Assembly (NCBI RefSeq): GCF_026151205.1
Contig: NC_087083.1
Span: 8,305,460 to 8,369,459, forward strand
Direction: 5' to 3'
DNA from: Bolinopsis microptera
Taxonomy: Eukaryota > Ctenophora > Tentaculata > Lobata > Bolinopsidae
Length of the DNA stretch: 64,000 nucleotides
The position numbers and the translations under genes were made by a program. Below the pieces are notes generated by a model, which was given only the letters and a program-made list of their open reading frames with translations, was not told the origin of the DNA and ran no database searches. Below, in pieces: positions 52,431 to 63,056 of this stretch (position 1 is its first letter; each line of letters begins with the position of its first letter).

Positions 52431-53372
52431 TGCATTAAATCACATTTGTTAAAAATTATTTGGTGATGTGGTCTTCAATCTTGCAACCTGTTCTAGATTT
52501 GAATGTCCGTTCATGCAGTTTAGCCGAACTTCCGTCCTAGTTTTTTTTTCATATAATGTAAATTATTATCTTTAAGACCTACTGCAGCCGTCGGAAACGG
52601 TTGTATCTTTTATACTTTTGAATCTACGGACACTTAAATACCTACAGGTTACAATTGACTGGCAAAGCGTTTATCCCTGAATATATATGTACGTATATAT
52701 GTATCACGACAATCTGTCGTAAAAGTAAAACAGGGGTACCAGAAAACCAATTTCCCGATACTCCTGAAACTTGAAATATTTTTTGCAGTCGATTTGGTCA
52801 ACGTCTAGACGCCCTGCAAAATTTGGTTAAGCGAATCGTTACATATGAACTAAAATGACCCAATTCCCATAACACAGAAAATGAAATTTGTCGATCCATG
52901 CTGCATTAAATCACATTTGTTAAAAATTATTTGGTGATGTGGTCTTCAATCTTGCAACCTGTTCTAGATTTGAATGTCCGTTCATGCAGTTTAGCCGAAC
53001 TTCCGTCCTAGTTTTTTTTTCATATAATGTAAATTATTATCTTTAAGACCTACTGCAGCCGTCGGAAACGGTTGTATCTTTTATACTTTTGAATCTACGG
53101 ACACTTAAATACCTACAGGTTACAATTGACTGGCAAAGCGTTTATCCCTGAATATATATGTACGTATATATGTATCACGACAATCTGTCGTAAAAGTAAA
53201 ACAGGGGTACCAGAAAACCAATTTCCCGATACTCCTGAAACTTAAAATATTTTTTGCAGTCGATTTGGTCAACGTCTAGACGCCCTGCAAAATTTGGTTA
53301 AGCGAATCGTTACATATGAACTAAAATGACCCAATTCCCATAACACAGAAAATGAAATTTGTCGATCCATGC
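52431..53372. repeat. 471-bp tandem duplication, almost identical
   Basis: Unit 1 is 52431-52901 and unit 2 is 52902-53372. Both start TGCATTAAATCACATTTGTT and end GTCGATCCATGC. The one difference I found is CTTGAAATA (near 52768) against CTTAAAATA (near 53239). No ORF. Confidence 0.95.
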
Positions 53373-53854
53373 TTCAAATTGTGTATCAAACTGTGGATTG
53401 TTATCATTTTCGTGTAGTTCTTAATCTTACACTGTTTGACAAGCTTGCTTTTCCCATTCCGTCATATCTGTTCCTTTGTCATTTATCAATTACTTTGATA
53501 AATGGATAGCACATTTACTCCTTGTACACTATAATGCGCCGTGAAATCGCTGTATTTATATATCAATATGTCCATTGTCTATATCCACAATCAATTTTAT
53601 TGAGGGCTGAAATAATTGGAGTGTTCAAGTAAAACTAAATTCAAATGTTCAGAGTTATGGTTAGAGTTATGGTTTATAAGGTTATGGTTATATCCGATTC
53701 TTCGGGTTTGTGTTTATGTTTTCGATTGCGAGGGTTTATATAAAACCGTTTTATTATCAACAGCTTTTTTATTTTATTTCATTTTTACTTAAAATACCCA
53801 ATCAATTTCTCAGGACAAACAATCAAAACTTATGTCGTAATGCGATTTATTTAA
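53373..53854. other. Spacer, nothing recognised
   Basis: Contains short GGTTATGG repeats near 53655-53690. No gene. Confidence 0.45.
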
Positions 53855-54260
53855 TTTAATTTTAAATTGTTGGCACTGAGTTTACTGTTTTATTAGAAAT
53901 TTCTTTGAAAGAATAATCAGCAGTTAGAATTGAATGTAGTACGTTTTTTTCATCAAGTAGATCAGAGCAGTTGGAATTTGTGTTACCTGGAAAGTGAACA
54001 ATTAGATTACCAGTCTGTAGGACTAGGACTATATATCTGCAGACTGGTAATCTCATTGTTCAGGTAATAAACACATACCCTTGCTGTGACTCAAGGCAAA
54101 TCACTTACAACCTTTTGGAATTCGATTAAAAGTTCCTTTGGGAATTGGGATCCTTATTTGCTTCTGTGGAACAAGTAGAGAGCAGTTGGAATTTGTGTTA
54201 CCTGGACAATTAGATTACCCGCAGTCTGTAGGACTAGGAGTATATCAAAGTCACTATTGT
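53855..54260. repeat. Dispersed repeat family B, copy 1
   Basis: Parallel to 57845-58260: CACTGAGTTTACTGTTTTAT, AGATCAGAGCAGTTGGAATT, CTGTAGGACTAGGA. The segment CAGTTGGAATTTGTGTTACC is itself repeated inside each copy. Confidence 0.85.
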
Positions 54261-54269
54261 GACGGTACA

Positions 54270-54960
54270 TTAGAACTATAATTTTTTAATTCATTTTTCT
54301 TTGCCGTTTTTTATTTCAGCAAATGATTTTAAATCCATTTTTTATACAGTAAGTAAGAAAAGCAGTCGTTAAGCATTAAAAATGTTAAAATATGTGTACA
54401 TGATCAGTGTCTAATATCACATATCATCTTCATCAAATGGGGTTTCGTGCATAGAATAGTCCATGCTTAAAGCATATGTGGTTTCTAGCTTTATGGAAAC
54501 ATTTAAAAAAAATCAAACTACTCCGGTCCTGCATTTCAGTGTTAACTTTTACAAGCCATTCGGCGTGAAGTGGTTTTATCTTAGACAACTTTAGGATGAA
54601 CTTAACCTTAACATCACGTGGAGCTTTCCTAGCACTGTTTCATTACATCCCCTGAGTAATATGAACTACCTTATCGGACCTTATTTGGACGGACATCAAA
54701 TGAACGGACATAATTATGAACGGACATTAGTATGAACGCTAGAAGGCATTCAAAACTATCAAAATTCCGAATAATTTTCATTTTTTTGACGTGTTTTTAT
54801 TTCAGCAAATGATTTTTAAATCCATTTTTATACAGTAAGTAAGAAAAGCAGTCGTTAAGCAGTAAAAATGTAAAAAAATATGTGTACATGATGATCAGTG
54901 TCTAATATCACATATCATCTTCATCAAATGGGTTTTCGTGCATGAAATAGTCCTGGATGC
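54270..54960. repeat. Direct repeats of about 180 bp (54285-54470 and 54790-54960)
   Basis: Both contain TTTATTTCAGCAAATGATTT, AAGAAAAGCAGTCGTTAAGC and ATCACATATCATCTTCATCA. They flank a pogo transposase fragment. Confidence 0.85.
54525..54690 (-). pseudogene. Pogo-type transposase C-terminal fragment, copy 1
   Basis: The minus strand reads DVKVKF then LKLSKIKPLHAEWLVKVNT, with stops upstream. It is the C-terminal tail (V.L.LS..KPLHA.WL) of pogo/Tigger-type DDE transposases and parallels the copy at 57393-57650. Confidence 0.7.
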
Positions 54961-55151
54961 TTAAGGGGGGGGGGGGTTGGGGTTCACCCTGATTTTTTTG
55001 TGAAACTTGGTTTCGAGATAGTAGTTGACCAACAAACTAGGACCAGTGACCGAACTTTTGAGGGGGTCCCGGACGGGTGGGCGACAATTGACCCCCCGAC
55101 AATTGACCCCCCGACAATTGACCCCCCGAAAATATAATTGAATACAATTAA
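54961..55151. repeat. G-run and left GGGGTCAATTGTCG-family repeats
   Basis: A G-run at about 54965, then three units of CGACAATTGACCCCC at about 55082-55128, the inverse orientation of those at 55619-55775. Confidence 0.9.
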
Positions 55152-55343
55152 CCCTGACCCTGACCCTGACCCTGACCCTGACCCTGACCCTGACCCTGAC
55201 CCTGACCCTGACCCTGACCCTGACCCTGACCCTGACCCTGACCCTGACCCTGACCCTGACCCTGACCCTGACCCTGACCCTGACCCTGACCCTGACCCTG
55301 ACCCTGACCCCGACCCTGACCCTGACCCTGACCCTGACCCTGA
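55152..55343. repeat. (CCCTGA)n array, about 32 units
   Basis: A hexamer array with a single CCCCGA unit near 55309. A one-base variant of the telomere-type hexamer. Frames through it (DPDP, VRVR) are artefacts. Confidence 0.97.
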
Positions 55344-55375
55344 CCCAGGACCCTGACCCAGGAACAGCTGTCCCT

Positions 55376-55573
55376 GACCCTAACCCCAACCCTAACCCCA
55401 ACCCCAACCTTAACCCTAACCCTAACCCCAACCCCAACCTTAACCCTAACCCTAACCCTAACCCTAACCCTAACCCTAACCCTAACCCTAACCCTAACCC
55501 ATAACCCTAACCCTAACCCTAACCCTAACTTAACCCTAACCCTAACCCTAACCCTAACCCTAACCCTGAGTCC
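55376..55573. repeat. (CCCTAA)n interstitial telomere-like array
   Basis: CCCTAA units with CCCCAA variants at the left side. The G-rich strand is the minus strand. Confidence 0.95.
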
Positions 55574-55618
55574 TGACCCTAACCCGATTAATTTACCCCA
55601 GTTTAATTAATTACAATT

Positions 55619-55775
55619 GTTGGGGGGTCAATTGTCGGGGGGTCAATTGTCGTACTAAACCCTAGATTTCGCGACAATTGACCCCAGTGTAATTACATAG
55701 GGGTCAATTGTCGGGGGGTCAGTTGTCGGGGGGTCAATTGTCGGGGGGTCAATTGTCGGGGGGTCAATTGTCGCG
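55619..55775. repeat. Right GGGGTCAATTGTCG-family repeats
   Basis: Two units before 55652, one inverted unit at about 55672-55686, then five units to 55775. The block mirrors 55082-55128 across the hexamer arrays. Confidence 0.9.
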
Positions 55776-56313
55776 GTACCGTCCCGGACCCCAACCGCCA
55801 AACGGTGCCCGCGGGGCAGCCACGCCCATATTTGGTCCAAATCAGGCCCAATTTAGCCAAATACCCTGAACATGCCCAAAATCCAGATTTTAGGTGCTCT
55901 ACTTGTAGCTAGAGGTCCCCTGAACTCGTATATGAATTTTCATCAAGATTGAACAAAAAATGATTGAGTAATGAGCCAAAAACCATATGACCATATTTGG
56001 GCATACGCACCAAATTTGATCGATTTTGGCCCATAAATTGGTCAAATATCAATATTTTTGAATGAAACCAACTTTATATTGAAGGTAAGCCTATACTACA
56101 CATCCTCTATGATTATCAGCGCAGTATCTACCTAACTGGGGATTCTGTGTTCAAATAATCGCAAAAAATGAACAAAATCGCCCATATCTCAGTTCGCAAT
56201 ATTTGCAAAACTGATTTCGCTCAAAACAATAAAACTCAATAGGGTTTCAATATTTTAACATGAAATTTTCAGAATCATCGTAGAATCGCATTTCGACCTT
56301 AAGTTTTGGGACA
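55776..56313. other. Spacer, nothing recognised
   Basis: No gene or repeat is supported. Confidence 0.45.
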
Positions 56314-56422
56314 GAATTTTTAGTTAGGCCTTTAAAAAAATTTGGCGGCCAAATTCTGAATTTCGCATTGCAAAATTTGGAATTTGGCCGCCAAATTTTT
56401 TTAAAGGCCTAACTCAAAATTC
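56314..56422. repeat. Long hairpin, about 50-bp arms
   Basis: Left arm 56314-56363 and right arm 56372-56422 pair with few mismatches (GTTAGGCCTTTAAAAAAATT, TGGCGGCCAAATT); the loop is about 8 nt. Confidence 0.9.
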
Positions 56423-56426
56423 TTCA

Positions 56427-56716
56427 AGATATCGCTTCAAAAATTTTGGTGAGTGTAGCTGATGATCATATCCAACTTTTTGGAACAGGATTTCTCTCAA
56501 TTCTGAGTTTTAAGGTATGAAATGTGGCCTCAAACGACTTAGTAAAATTCATCGTAAAAAGGGCCAAAAATGGCAGAATTAAGGCTTAAAATGCTTATTA
56601 CTCAAAAAGTATCTGTTTTTTTGAAATAATTTTTACAGAATCGTAATCAGCTTGATCAGACGAATCTTTGGATATGATCATCAGCTACACTCACCAAAAT
56701 CTTTGAAGCGATATCT
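56427..56716. mobile_element. MITE-like element with 48-bp inverted ends
   Basis: 56427-56474 (AGATATCGCTTCAAAAATTT...) and 56669-56716 are reverse complements apart from a mismatch and a one-base offset. The interior (about 195 bp) has no ORF. It abuts the hairpin at 56314-56422 and may be one unit with it. Confidence 0.8.
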
Positions 56717-56798
56717 GATGACCTGGGCGAGTGGTAAAATGTACAACGTTGGTGGTAGGCAAAAATCCCAACTTTTCTTTTTTCACCTTGTTTGGTCT

Positions 56799-57325
56799 GT
56801 AACTTGGTCATTTATTGTTTAATTATATAATACTTTAAAGGGTTGTCTTGTACGGAGTGTAAGTAATGTTCAGTAAAAAAATCAGCCAAAAACTTTTAAA
56901 ATGGCTGAACCATCGGTATTACAGTGACAGACTTCTCCAAATTTTAAAAATTTTCGAAAAAGAAAAAATTTTTTTTCTCGATGAGGGAATATTTTTAGAA
57001 AATTTTGAAAGTGTGCAATTTTATTCTTTTTGTCTATTTAACCATAATATAAAATAAAATTGTTACTTGGTCATTTATTGTTCAATTATATAATCCTTTA
57101 AAGGGTTGTCTTGTACGGAGTGTAAGTAATGTTCAGTAAAAAATCAGCCAAAAAACTTTTAAAATGGCCGAACTATCGGTATTACAGTGATAGACTTCTC
57201 CAGATTTTAAAAATATTCGAAAAAGAAAAATATTTTTTTCTCGATGAAGGAATATTTTTAGAAAATTTTGAAGGTGTGCAATTTTATTCTTTTTGTCTAT
57301 TTAACCATAATATAAAATAAAATCG
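56799..57325. repeat. Tandem duplication of a unit of about 262 bp
   Basis: Units start at 56799 and 57061 (TGTWACTTGGTCATTTATTG). Each carries a 63-codon frame starting MFSKK (56866-57057, 57129-57320). Frame conservation despite compensating indels (KKIS/KKSAK) is notable, but the protein is Phe/Lys-rich and unrecognised. Confidence 0.9.
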
Positions 57326-57392
57326 ATGTTCAGAGCAAAACCTTTTTTGGTGTTTCTCCTCAAGCTCTATGGAAACCTTTTTTTAAATCAAA

Positions 57393-57650
57393 CTACCCCG
57401 GTCCTGCATTTCAGTGTTAACTTTTACAAGCCATTCGGCGTGAAGTGGATTTTATCTTAGACAACTTTAGGTTAACCTTAACATCACGTGACACGTGGGG
57501 CTTTCCTTGCACTACCTCCCCGGAGTAACATGAACTATAACAACGTCGGACAATGTCCTTGGCAACACGATTTACCGTAATATCTAGAGGCTGGAACAAG
57601 TTTGTCATGTTGGTGGGGACTAGCTCATGAACTATGTTGTTGAGTGCCAT
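57393..57650 (-). pseudogene. Pogo-type transposase C-terminal fragment, copy 2
   Basis: The minus-strand frame from 57650 reads ALNNIVHELVPTNMTNLFQP, LDITVNRVAKDIVRR, then VKVNLKLSKIKS. The block TNLFQPLDITVNR matches the DxxFQPLDVTVN signature near the third catalytic Asp of pogo/jerky-type DDE transposases. The usual GEV..LL....-type ends are lost. Confidence 0.8.
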
Positions 57651-57844
57651 AATTTCGGTGACTTTTCCGCTAAGTGACCCTTGAAAACATCATATACTAG
57701 CAGAGTTATATTTTTTTAGAGAATATTTTAATGGTGTACAGTGTAAAGATAGTTCAAAAATGTCTCTACTGCCAAATTGCTTCCAGGCGTTTTGCACGAG
57801 CGAAATGTTCAAAAATGTTTGCCTTCGGCAAACATTTACTGTAC

Positions 57845-58260
57845 GGTTAATATTTGCACTGAGTTTACTGTTTTATTAGAAATTTCTTTGAAAGAATCAT
57901 CAGCAGTTGGAATTATAGTACGTTTTTTTTCATCAAGTAGATCAGAGCAGTTGGAATTTGTGTTACGTACCTGGAAAGTTGACAGTTAGAATACCACTCT
58001 GTAGGACTAGGACTGTATATCTGCAGACTGGTAACCTAATGGTACAGGTAATAAACACATACCTTTGCTGTGACTCAAGGCAAATCACATACGATCTTTT
58101 GATTGTGGAATTCGATTAAAAGGTCCTTTGAGATCCGTGCACCTCTTAATAAAATAATATTGCTTCTGCGGAACAAGTAGAGAGCAGTTGGAATTTTTGT
58201 TACCTGGACAGTGGACAATTAGATTACCACTCTGTAGGACTAGGACTATATATCAGTTTG
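57845..58260. repeat. Dispersed repeat family B, copy 2
   Basis: Parallel to 53855-54260. Both copies of family B occur beside a pogo fragment, so they may be internal or terminal parts of the same pogo-type element. Confidence 0.85.
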
Positions 58261-58429
58261 AGTTAATGGATCACGCGTTGCAAGGAACGTAGCCATTTAT
58301 AAAACTGGCTACGTTGCAGGGTAAAATAGATTTTGTATAATTAAGCATGCCTCCTGTATTGCGGGCCATATTACATGTTTCAAGTAATGCTTTAAATTCT
58401 CTCTGTTTATAAATTTTACCAAAACCCAT

Positions 58430-58725
58430 AATCATGGGTATTGGATAGGGTGGACCGCTGCCAGTGTCTCTCTTTCCCAAACAAAAGGAAACGATATTAA
58501 TTTGAATAACCGTCCGCAAATGCAAAATGATACCGAGAATGAAATCGGTCGCTCGCTTTTCCCATTTATTCACGACTTACGAATTGTAATAAGTTTCAAT
58601 TAATTATATCAATCACATGCTGCAAAAAAACTCTTTGGGTTGCCTTCGCGTCGATACCTAGTATTTCGGGATAAGGTTGGTAATTAGTGTCCAATTAGCT
58701 GATGTTTATTGAATCTTTATTGCCG
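58430..58725. repeat. Dispersed repeat segments shared with 49100-49480
   Basis: 58430-58580 is inverted and 58640-58720 is direct relative to the 49-kb copy. Confidence 0.75.
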
Positions 58726-58744
58726 AGTACGGCTACCCCTATTA

Positions 58745-58990
58745 CAATTGACACCATTTGGGTGTCCAAATTTCGGGACCTAAAGTTTTTATTCCGTGGC
58801 CAAGTTTTTATTTCTTCATACTTATAATAAGGACATAAAAGCATTTGACCCAGTTTCCATTGTATATCTCTTACGGTTTTTGCGAAAAGTCGTGTTAAAG
58901 TTGATGCCGTGGTGTCAGTAAAATGGCAACAGATACACTTAGTATATCGTCTCGCTTTACATATACACTTACAGTAAGATAATCAGTAGT
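58745..58990 (+). repeat. Dispersed repeat family A, copy 2
   Basis: GTTAAAGTTGATGCCGTGGT, GTCAGTAAAATGGC, ATATCGTCTCGCTTTACATA; parallel to 46601-46860. Confidence 0.8.
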
Positions 58991-59444
58991 AAGATAATCA
59001 ATTGAATTTTAAAATACAAATTAGATTTTAATCAATACTAATGCAAATCAAAAGATAAACGGAGGTATTAAGTCGTATTCATAGAAAGTTGGAAAATTTT
59101 GGTATTTTGGAATTTCGATATTTTGAATTCCAAAATTTTAAAATTGATATTCACTATCTTTTAGCAATTACTAGACAGTCTCTAATTTTGAAATATAAAC
59201 TGTAAAGGTCACAGAAGGATCCAGTTATAGCTAGGATTTTTATTGTTGTTTATGTTATCTCTGTGACTCATTATACTGTGTTTACAATATACTTGTTAAG
59301 CCCTAATCTGGGGAAAGGAGACGGCCGCAGTATATCGGGGTTTATGGTGAATCGGATTTTTATTGTAGTTTTATTTTGTATCATTAATTTAGTTATATTC
59401 TCTCAAAACAACTTATTCAAGTAGCTGTAGATCAGTCCTGACAA
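58991..59444. promoter_or_regulatory. 5' flank of the secreted-protein gene
   Basis: No other feature is recognised in this stretch. No confident TATA box is assigned. Confidence 0.3.
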
Positions 59445-59946
59445 ATGATGACAGAGTTTACAAAAGCTTTGTTTTTTCTTGCGGTCATCAGTCTGTCAGT
59501 CAGTCAGTCATCAACTGTAGAACCGCTCGAGGGGGAGTTAAAACTTACAGTAGACGTGTTGGCCAGAAGTGACGAGATGGGGTGTGATGACTGTGAACTG
59601 GTGCTGGACAGGCTAATCCATACCAAGATCACGTTGATACCCGGTGACGAATTTGCGGTCGCTGCATACCTCACTATGAACACATTGCACTGTTTTGAAA
59701 AATTCAGAATACACCCTACGGGGGATCCTGGACGCTACGAAGAATTCCACTGCACAAATTCTGGTTGTGAATGCCCGGATAAACCCTGTGATGAAACCAT
59801 AACGATGGTAGTATCTGATTTGCAAGACCATAATCCAGATGAGTACCAAGAGTGCAAGGGGATGCTAGGGACCAATGCGGAGTTCAAAGTTAGAGATGTA
59901 GTAGAATATGACATATACGAACTGGCAGTCGCTGGTCATGTTGCAG
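59445..59946 (+). CDS. Exon 1 of a small secreted or membrane-anchored Cys-containing protein
   Basis: From ATG the frame has a signal peptide (KALFFLAVISLSVSQ) with likely cleavage about residue 21-23. An acidic ectodomain follows, with Cys in GCDDCELVL, TLHCFEKF, FHCTNSGCECPDKPCDE and QECKGM. The open frame continues to 59975, but GCAG|GTACGT at 59946/59947 is a strong splice donor ending in phase 1, so TWAHFVPW is probably intron read-through. Phase 1 joins in frame to the exon at 61858 (and to the 51-nt exon at 60288). I recognise no named domain family. It is the only locus here that looks like a host gene rather than a mobile element. Confidence 0.65.
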
Positions 59947-60159
59947 GTACGTGGGCACACTTTGTTCCATGGTAGGGAGGGTTAAACTGTGGCAAGCTGA
60001 TTGATTTATCATTGTCATTTGTCACGTTTTTAAATTCAAAGCATATTAGTCCCACCTCCCAATTACATATCATTATTTATCCATCCCTCCACATTTTAAA
60101 CATTTAATATTTAACCTAGTAAAATTATAATGATTAATAAATCACATGCTCAGAAATTG

Positions 60160-60375
60160 CGGAGGGTCAAGAAAACGGCGGAGAGGATCAAGAAAACGGC
60201 GGAGAGGGTCAGTACTCACTCGCAGTATGTCATTCCATCAATGTTGTCCTCTCGGTGACTAGTCTCCTGATTGCCTTCTTCTTGCAGATGTAGTAGAATA
60301 TTGGATGTGCGAACTGGTAGTCGTTGGTCATGTTTCAGGTACGTGGGCACACTTTGTACCATGGTAGGGAGGGTA
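60160..60375 (+). repeat. Partial internal duplication of the secreted-protein gene
   Basis: 60178-60285 copies 61985-62092 (GGCGGAGAGGGTCAGTACTC, CGGTGACTAGTCTC). It is joined directly to a copy (60286-60375) of the exon 1 end and intron start (59893-59980). The order is last-exon end followed by exon-1 end, as expected from a collapsed tandem gene duplicate. Confidence 0.85.
60288..60338 (+). CDS. Candidate 51-nt alternative exon (phase 1-1)
   Basis: Bounded by a pyrimidine-rich acceptor (CTTCTTCTTGCAG) and donor GTACGT. Encodes (D)VVEYWMCELVVVGHVS, a diverged version of DVVEYDIYELAVAGHVA at the end of exon 1. Its length is a multiple of three and both flanking introns are phase 1, so it can be included or skipped without a frameshift. 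Confidence 0.5.
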
Positions 60376-61418
60376 GGGACTACCGGTGGGTGATAAATAA
60401 TTGAGAATCCAACAGGATCTTGTTCTCTTCATTGTGCTGATTCCGGGAAGCATTCGTTTTACGCTCTAATCCTATTAAAAATCGAGATATCGGTCATTAA
60501 AAAATGAGTAATTATAGGCCTGTCAATGATTGCAGCCCAATTAAGAGCTGATCAGTTGCAGCTACTTGTGCCATATAAGGGATAACTGAAGTCACGTGAC
60601 CGCCAATCCTATCACGTGACCTTTATTCGTAAATCCTTGGTCACGTGATCACATTCGTATCGTGTCGAATGCTGACTAGGATATCTCGTGACGTCACCAG
60701 AGCTCAAGCTTCCTGACCAGGCCTTATATGGAATAATATAGTGTATCACGTGTAATTGGATCCAATTAAGAGGAGTTGCGCAATTATCGCAGCATCTTGA
60801 TCTGGTACCCAGCAGGCAGCTGGGTCAGAGATTTTAAAGATAAAATAGAAGGATTTTTTGTTACGGTAAATTGAAGCGAAAATCATGTAACCCTATGTTT
60901 TTGATGACGCTGAACACGATAAAACTGGTTATAATGTTCATACTTCAGGGGAAATTGCTTTAAAATGCAATTGAATGTCATCAATTTATTATGAGCTGAG
61001 CAGCTTATCGGTTGGTTATACTGCATACTGCAGCATCTCTGCGAATCCTTATAATTGTAAACAACGAAGCCTGTACTTCTCAGGTTGTGTGCGTGGTTAT
61101 ACTTATGCTGTTATGGGACAGATCTCAGGTTGAAAAGACGAAGGAATTATTTTTCCGAATATTTGATAAAGTTTCAGTTTAACAAATACAGAGTCAGATA
61201 TCTACAAATAATATAACAACAAAGCCGTTGCTTATTGCAAATTCTTATTTTTCGCGCAATTTACACGTGGGCACTCATTATTTGGCAACATTACAACAAA
61301 TTAAAATGAGCGTGCAATTGCGTAGTAATCATACAGTTAACCATGGCAACCCTAAATGATGTGTTTAGAGTATTCCACCATTCAATAGTATCCCAAGGGC
61401 GTAGCTCTCTGCATTCAG
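60376..61418. other. Intronic sequence, nothing recognised
   Basis: No supported feature; several ACGTGA/TCACGT motifs occur near 60595-60690. Confidence 0.45.
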
Positions 61419-61565
61419 CTCATAGAGCTAGAGCAGAAGGGCATGAACCGGCCAGTACGCCCTAATGGAAAACCGCGGATATTTTGCAAGCCAGAGATTA
61501 ACAGAAATGCTAAATCTTACCTTGACCTTGTCATTTACAACACTGACATCGAGGATAAAGATCCG
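61419..61565 (+). other. Candidate exon of 49 codons, phase 0-0
   Basis: Follows a good acceptor (CTCTCTGCATTCAG) and ends at CCG|GTGAGA. Reads LIELEQKGMNRPVRPNG then KPRIFCKPEINRNAKSYLDL. Its phases do not fit the phase-1 introns of the flanking exons, so it is either an alternative transcript or unrelated. Confidence 0.35.
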
Positions 61566-61857
61566 GTGAGAAAGACTAAGTCTTTCAAACCGTATCATTT
61601 ATTTGGTCTCTGTTTTAAAACTGCGTGCAGTAAGTTCATTTGAAATTAAATCTACTGCGTAACAATTATTTTAACCGTCTCTGCTATGAATAGTTCTCGA
61701 AAAGGTGACATCGGCCATTGATATTTGATACATTTATTGAGATACGTATCTGGTTTCAAAACTTTGAATTGATCGAGGCAATTAGCTTAAAACTTAATAC
61801 GGATAGTATTAAACATCAAATCTTATTTTATTTAAAGGATAGCATTTTATATTTCAG

Positions 61858-62111
61858 GAGAGATCGAGTGGGCTGCCGTGACCATACCATCGATTATAAG
61901 GACGCACCCATCAGATCCTGAGCAGTTCGATAAGTACCTTGAGACACCCTTGGTGACTCCATATCCCTGCCATCAGCAGGCTGTTGAAAGAGGATCAATA
62001 AAACGGCGGAGAGGGTCAGTACTCACTCGCAGTATGCATCACTCCATCAATGTTGTCCTCTCGGTGACTAGTCTCTTGATTGCATTCTTCTTTAAGGATA
62101 ATAGCAAATAG
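61858..62111 (+). CDS. Last exon of the secreted-protein gene, with a hydrophobic C-terminus
   Basis: Acceptor TTTATATTTCAG|GAGAGATC. In phase 1 it reads (G)EIEWAAVTIPSIIRTHPSDP, then CHQQAVERGSIKRRRGSV, then INVVLSVTSLLIAFFFKDNSK and TAG. Joined to exon 1 the product is about 251 aa, with an N-terminal signal and a C-terminal hydrophobic stretch that could be a membrane or GPI-attachment signal. The basic RRR before the tail is compatible with a membrane-flanking segment. Splicing is predicted by signals and phase only. Confidence 0.6.
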
Positions 62112-63056
62112 GTTGTGCGAAAAATGACATTGCTGTGTAATATATGGTTCACGGAAAAACAATTTTTAGTTTAAGGGGGAATTTTTAGGTATTTCTTGTC
62201 AATTTTGTTGTAGTAAAATATATAAAGGTGTGTTTAGTCCGCATTTGGGGCTTACTTAATAATTGGTAAACATGTGCATGGTATTTTGAAGTCGGGCGAT
62301 GCAGCCCTGAGATTTTTTAGTCGCATATTTGGCGCTTACTTATATTACTAACAATTGGCAAATATGTGCATGACTTTTTGAAAAATTCTTGTTAGCATAG
62401 TTTTATATTCTGATAAAAAGCGTATTTTAAAATTGTTTGTAACGGATCCCTATTCCAATTAGCAACCAAACCAAACCTAAACCATACCTAAACCACACCT
62501 ATACCTATCTCTAGATCAATCGGCCAACTCTCCCAGCTTCAGTATCGCTCTCAACATCACACACCACTCCATTTCACACCTACTTGAACTCTTTAAAACC
62601 TTCACACTTCTCATATTCATTTCTGTCTTAGGGTGTTCATTCTTCCGGGCTATACGTTCTAACATTTACGAACCGGTAAAACCACACACTACACAGCTGT
62701 ACTTTTTCTTTCAACACTATTTACTTTTTCAACACCATTTACTACACAACACTATTTATCTCATAACTGTTTATTATTATTAACCCTTTTAACCTTTTTT
62801 TCTCAAGGCAGGAATATAGGCTAGTAGTTGTACGAGGCTAATACAGAAAACACACAAAGCTTACAGCTTTCGGGCGAAGTATTAGCTAGGTCACGTTAAT
62901 AGGTCACGTAATAACTATTTAATATATAATAAATCATACAGGAACTCACAACGTCACGTTATTTTGCGATCTTATTATTTTATTTTATTCCATATCAAAA
63001 TCATCTAGCTCACGTCACACTATCATCTATTAATACTTTAAAAGCTGACACTAAAC
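62112..63056. other. Spacer and probable 5' UTR of the following non-LTR element
   Basis: Bases 62160-62400 contain two diverged copies of a segment with TTTGGGGCTTACTTA and CATGTGCATG. From about 62460 the sequence is C-rich and A-rich (AAACCTAAACC) and may be the element's 5' UTR. No gene. Confidence 0.4.

Noticed and set aside
54961-55437. 158-codon and 72-codon frames rich in VR or DP repeats
   Set aside because: They are translations of hexamer repeats; any frame through (CCCTGA)n is open.
59947-59975. C-terminal TWAHFVPW of the first secreted-protein frame
   Set aside because: It begins exactly at a GTACGT donor and is repeated with the intron start in the duplicate, so it is probably unspliced intron.
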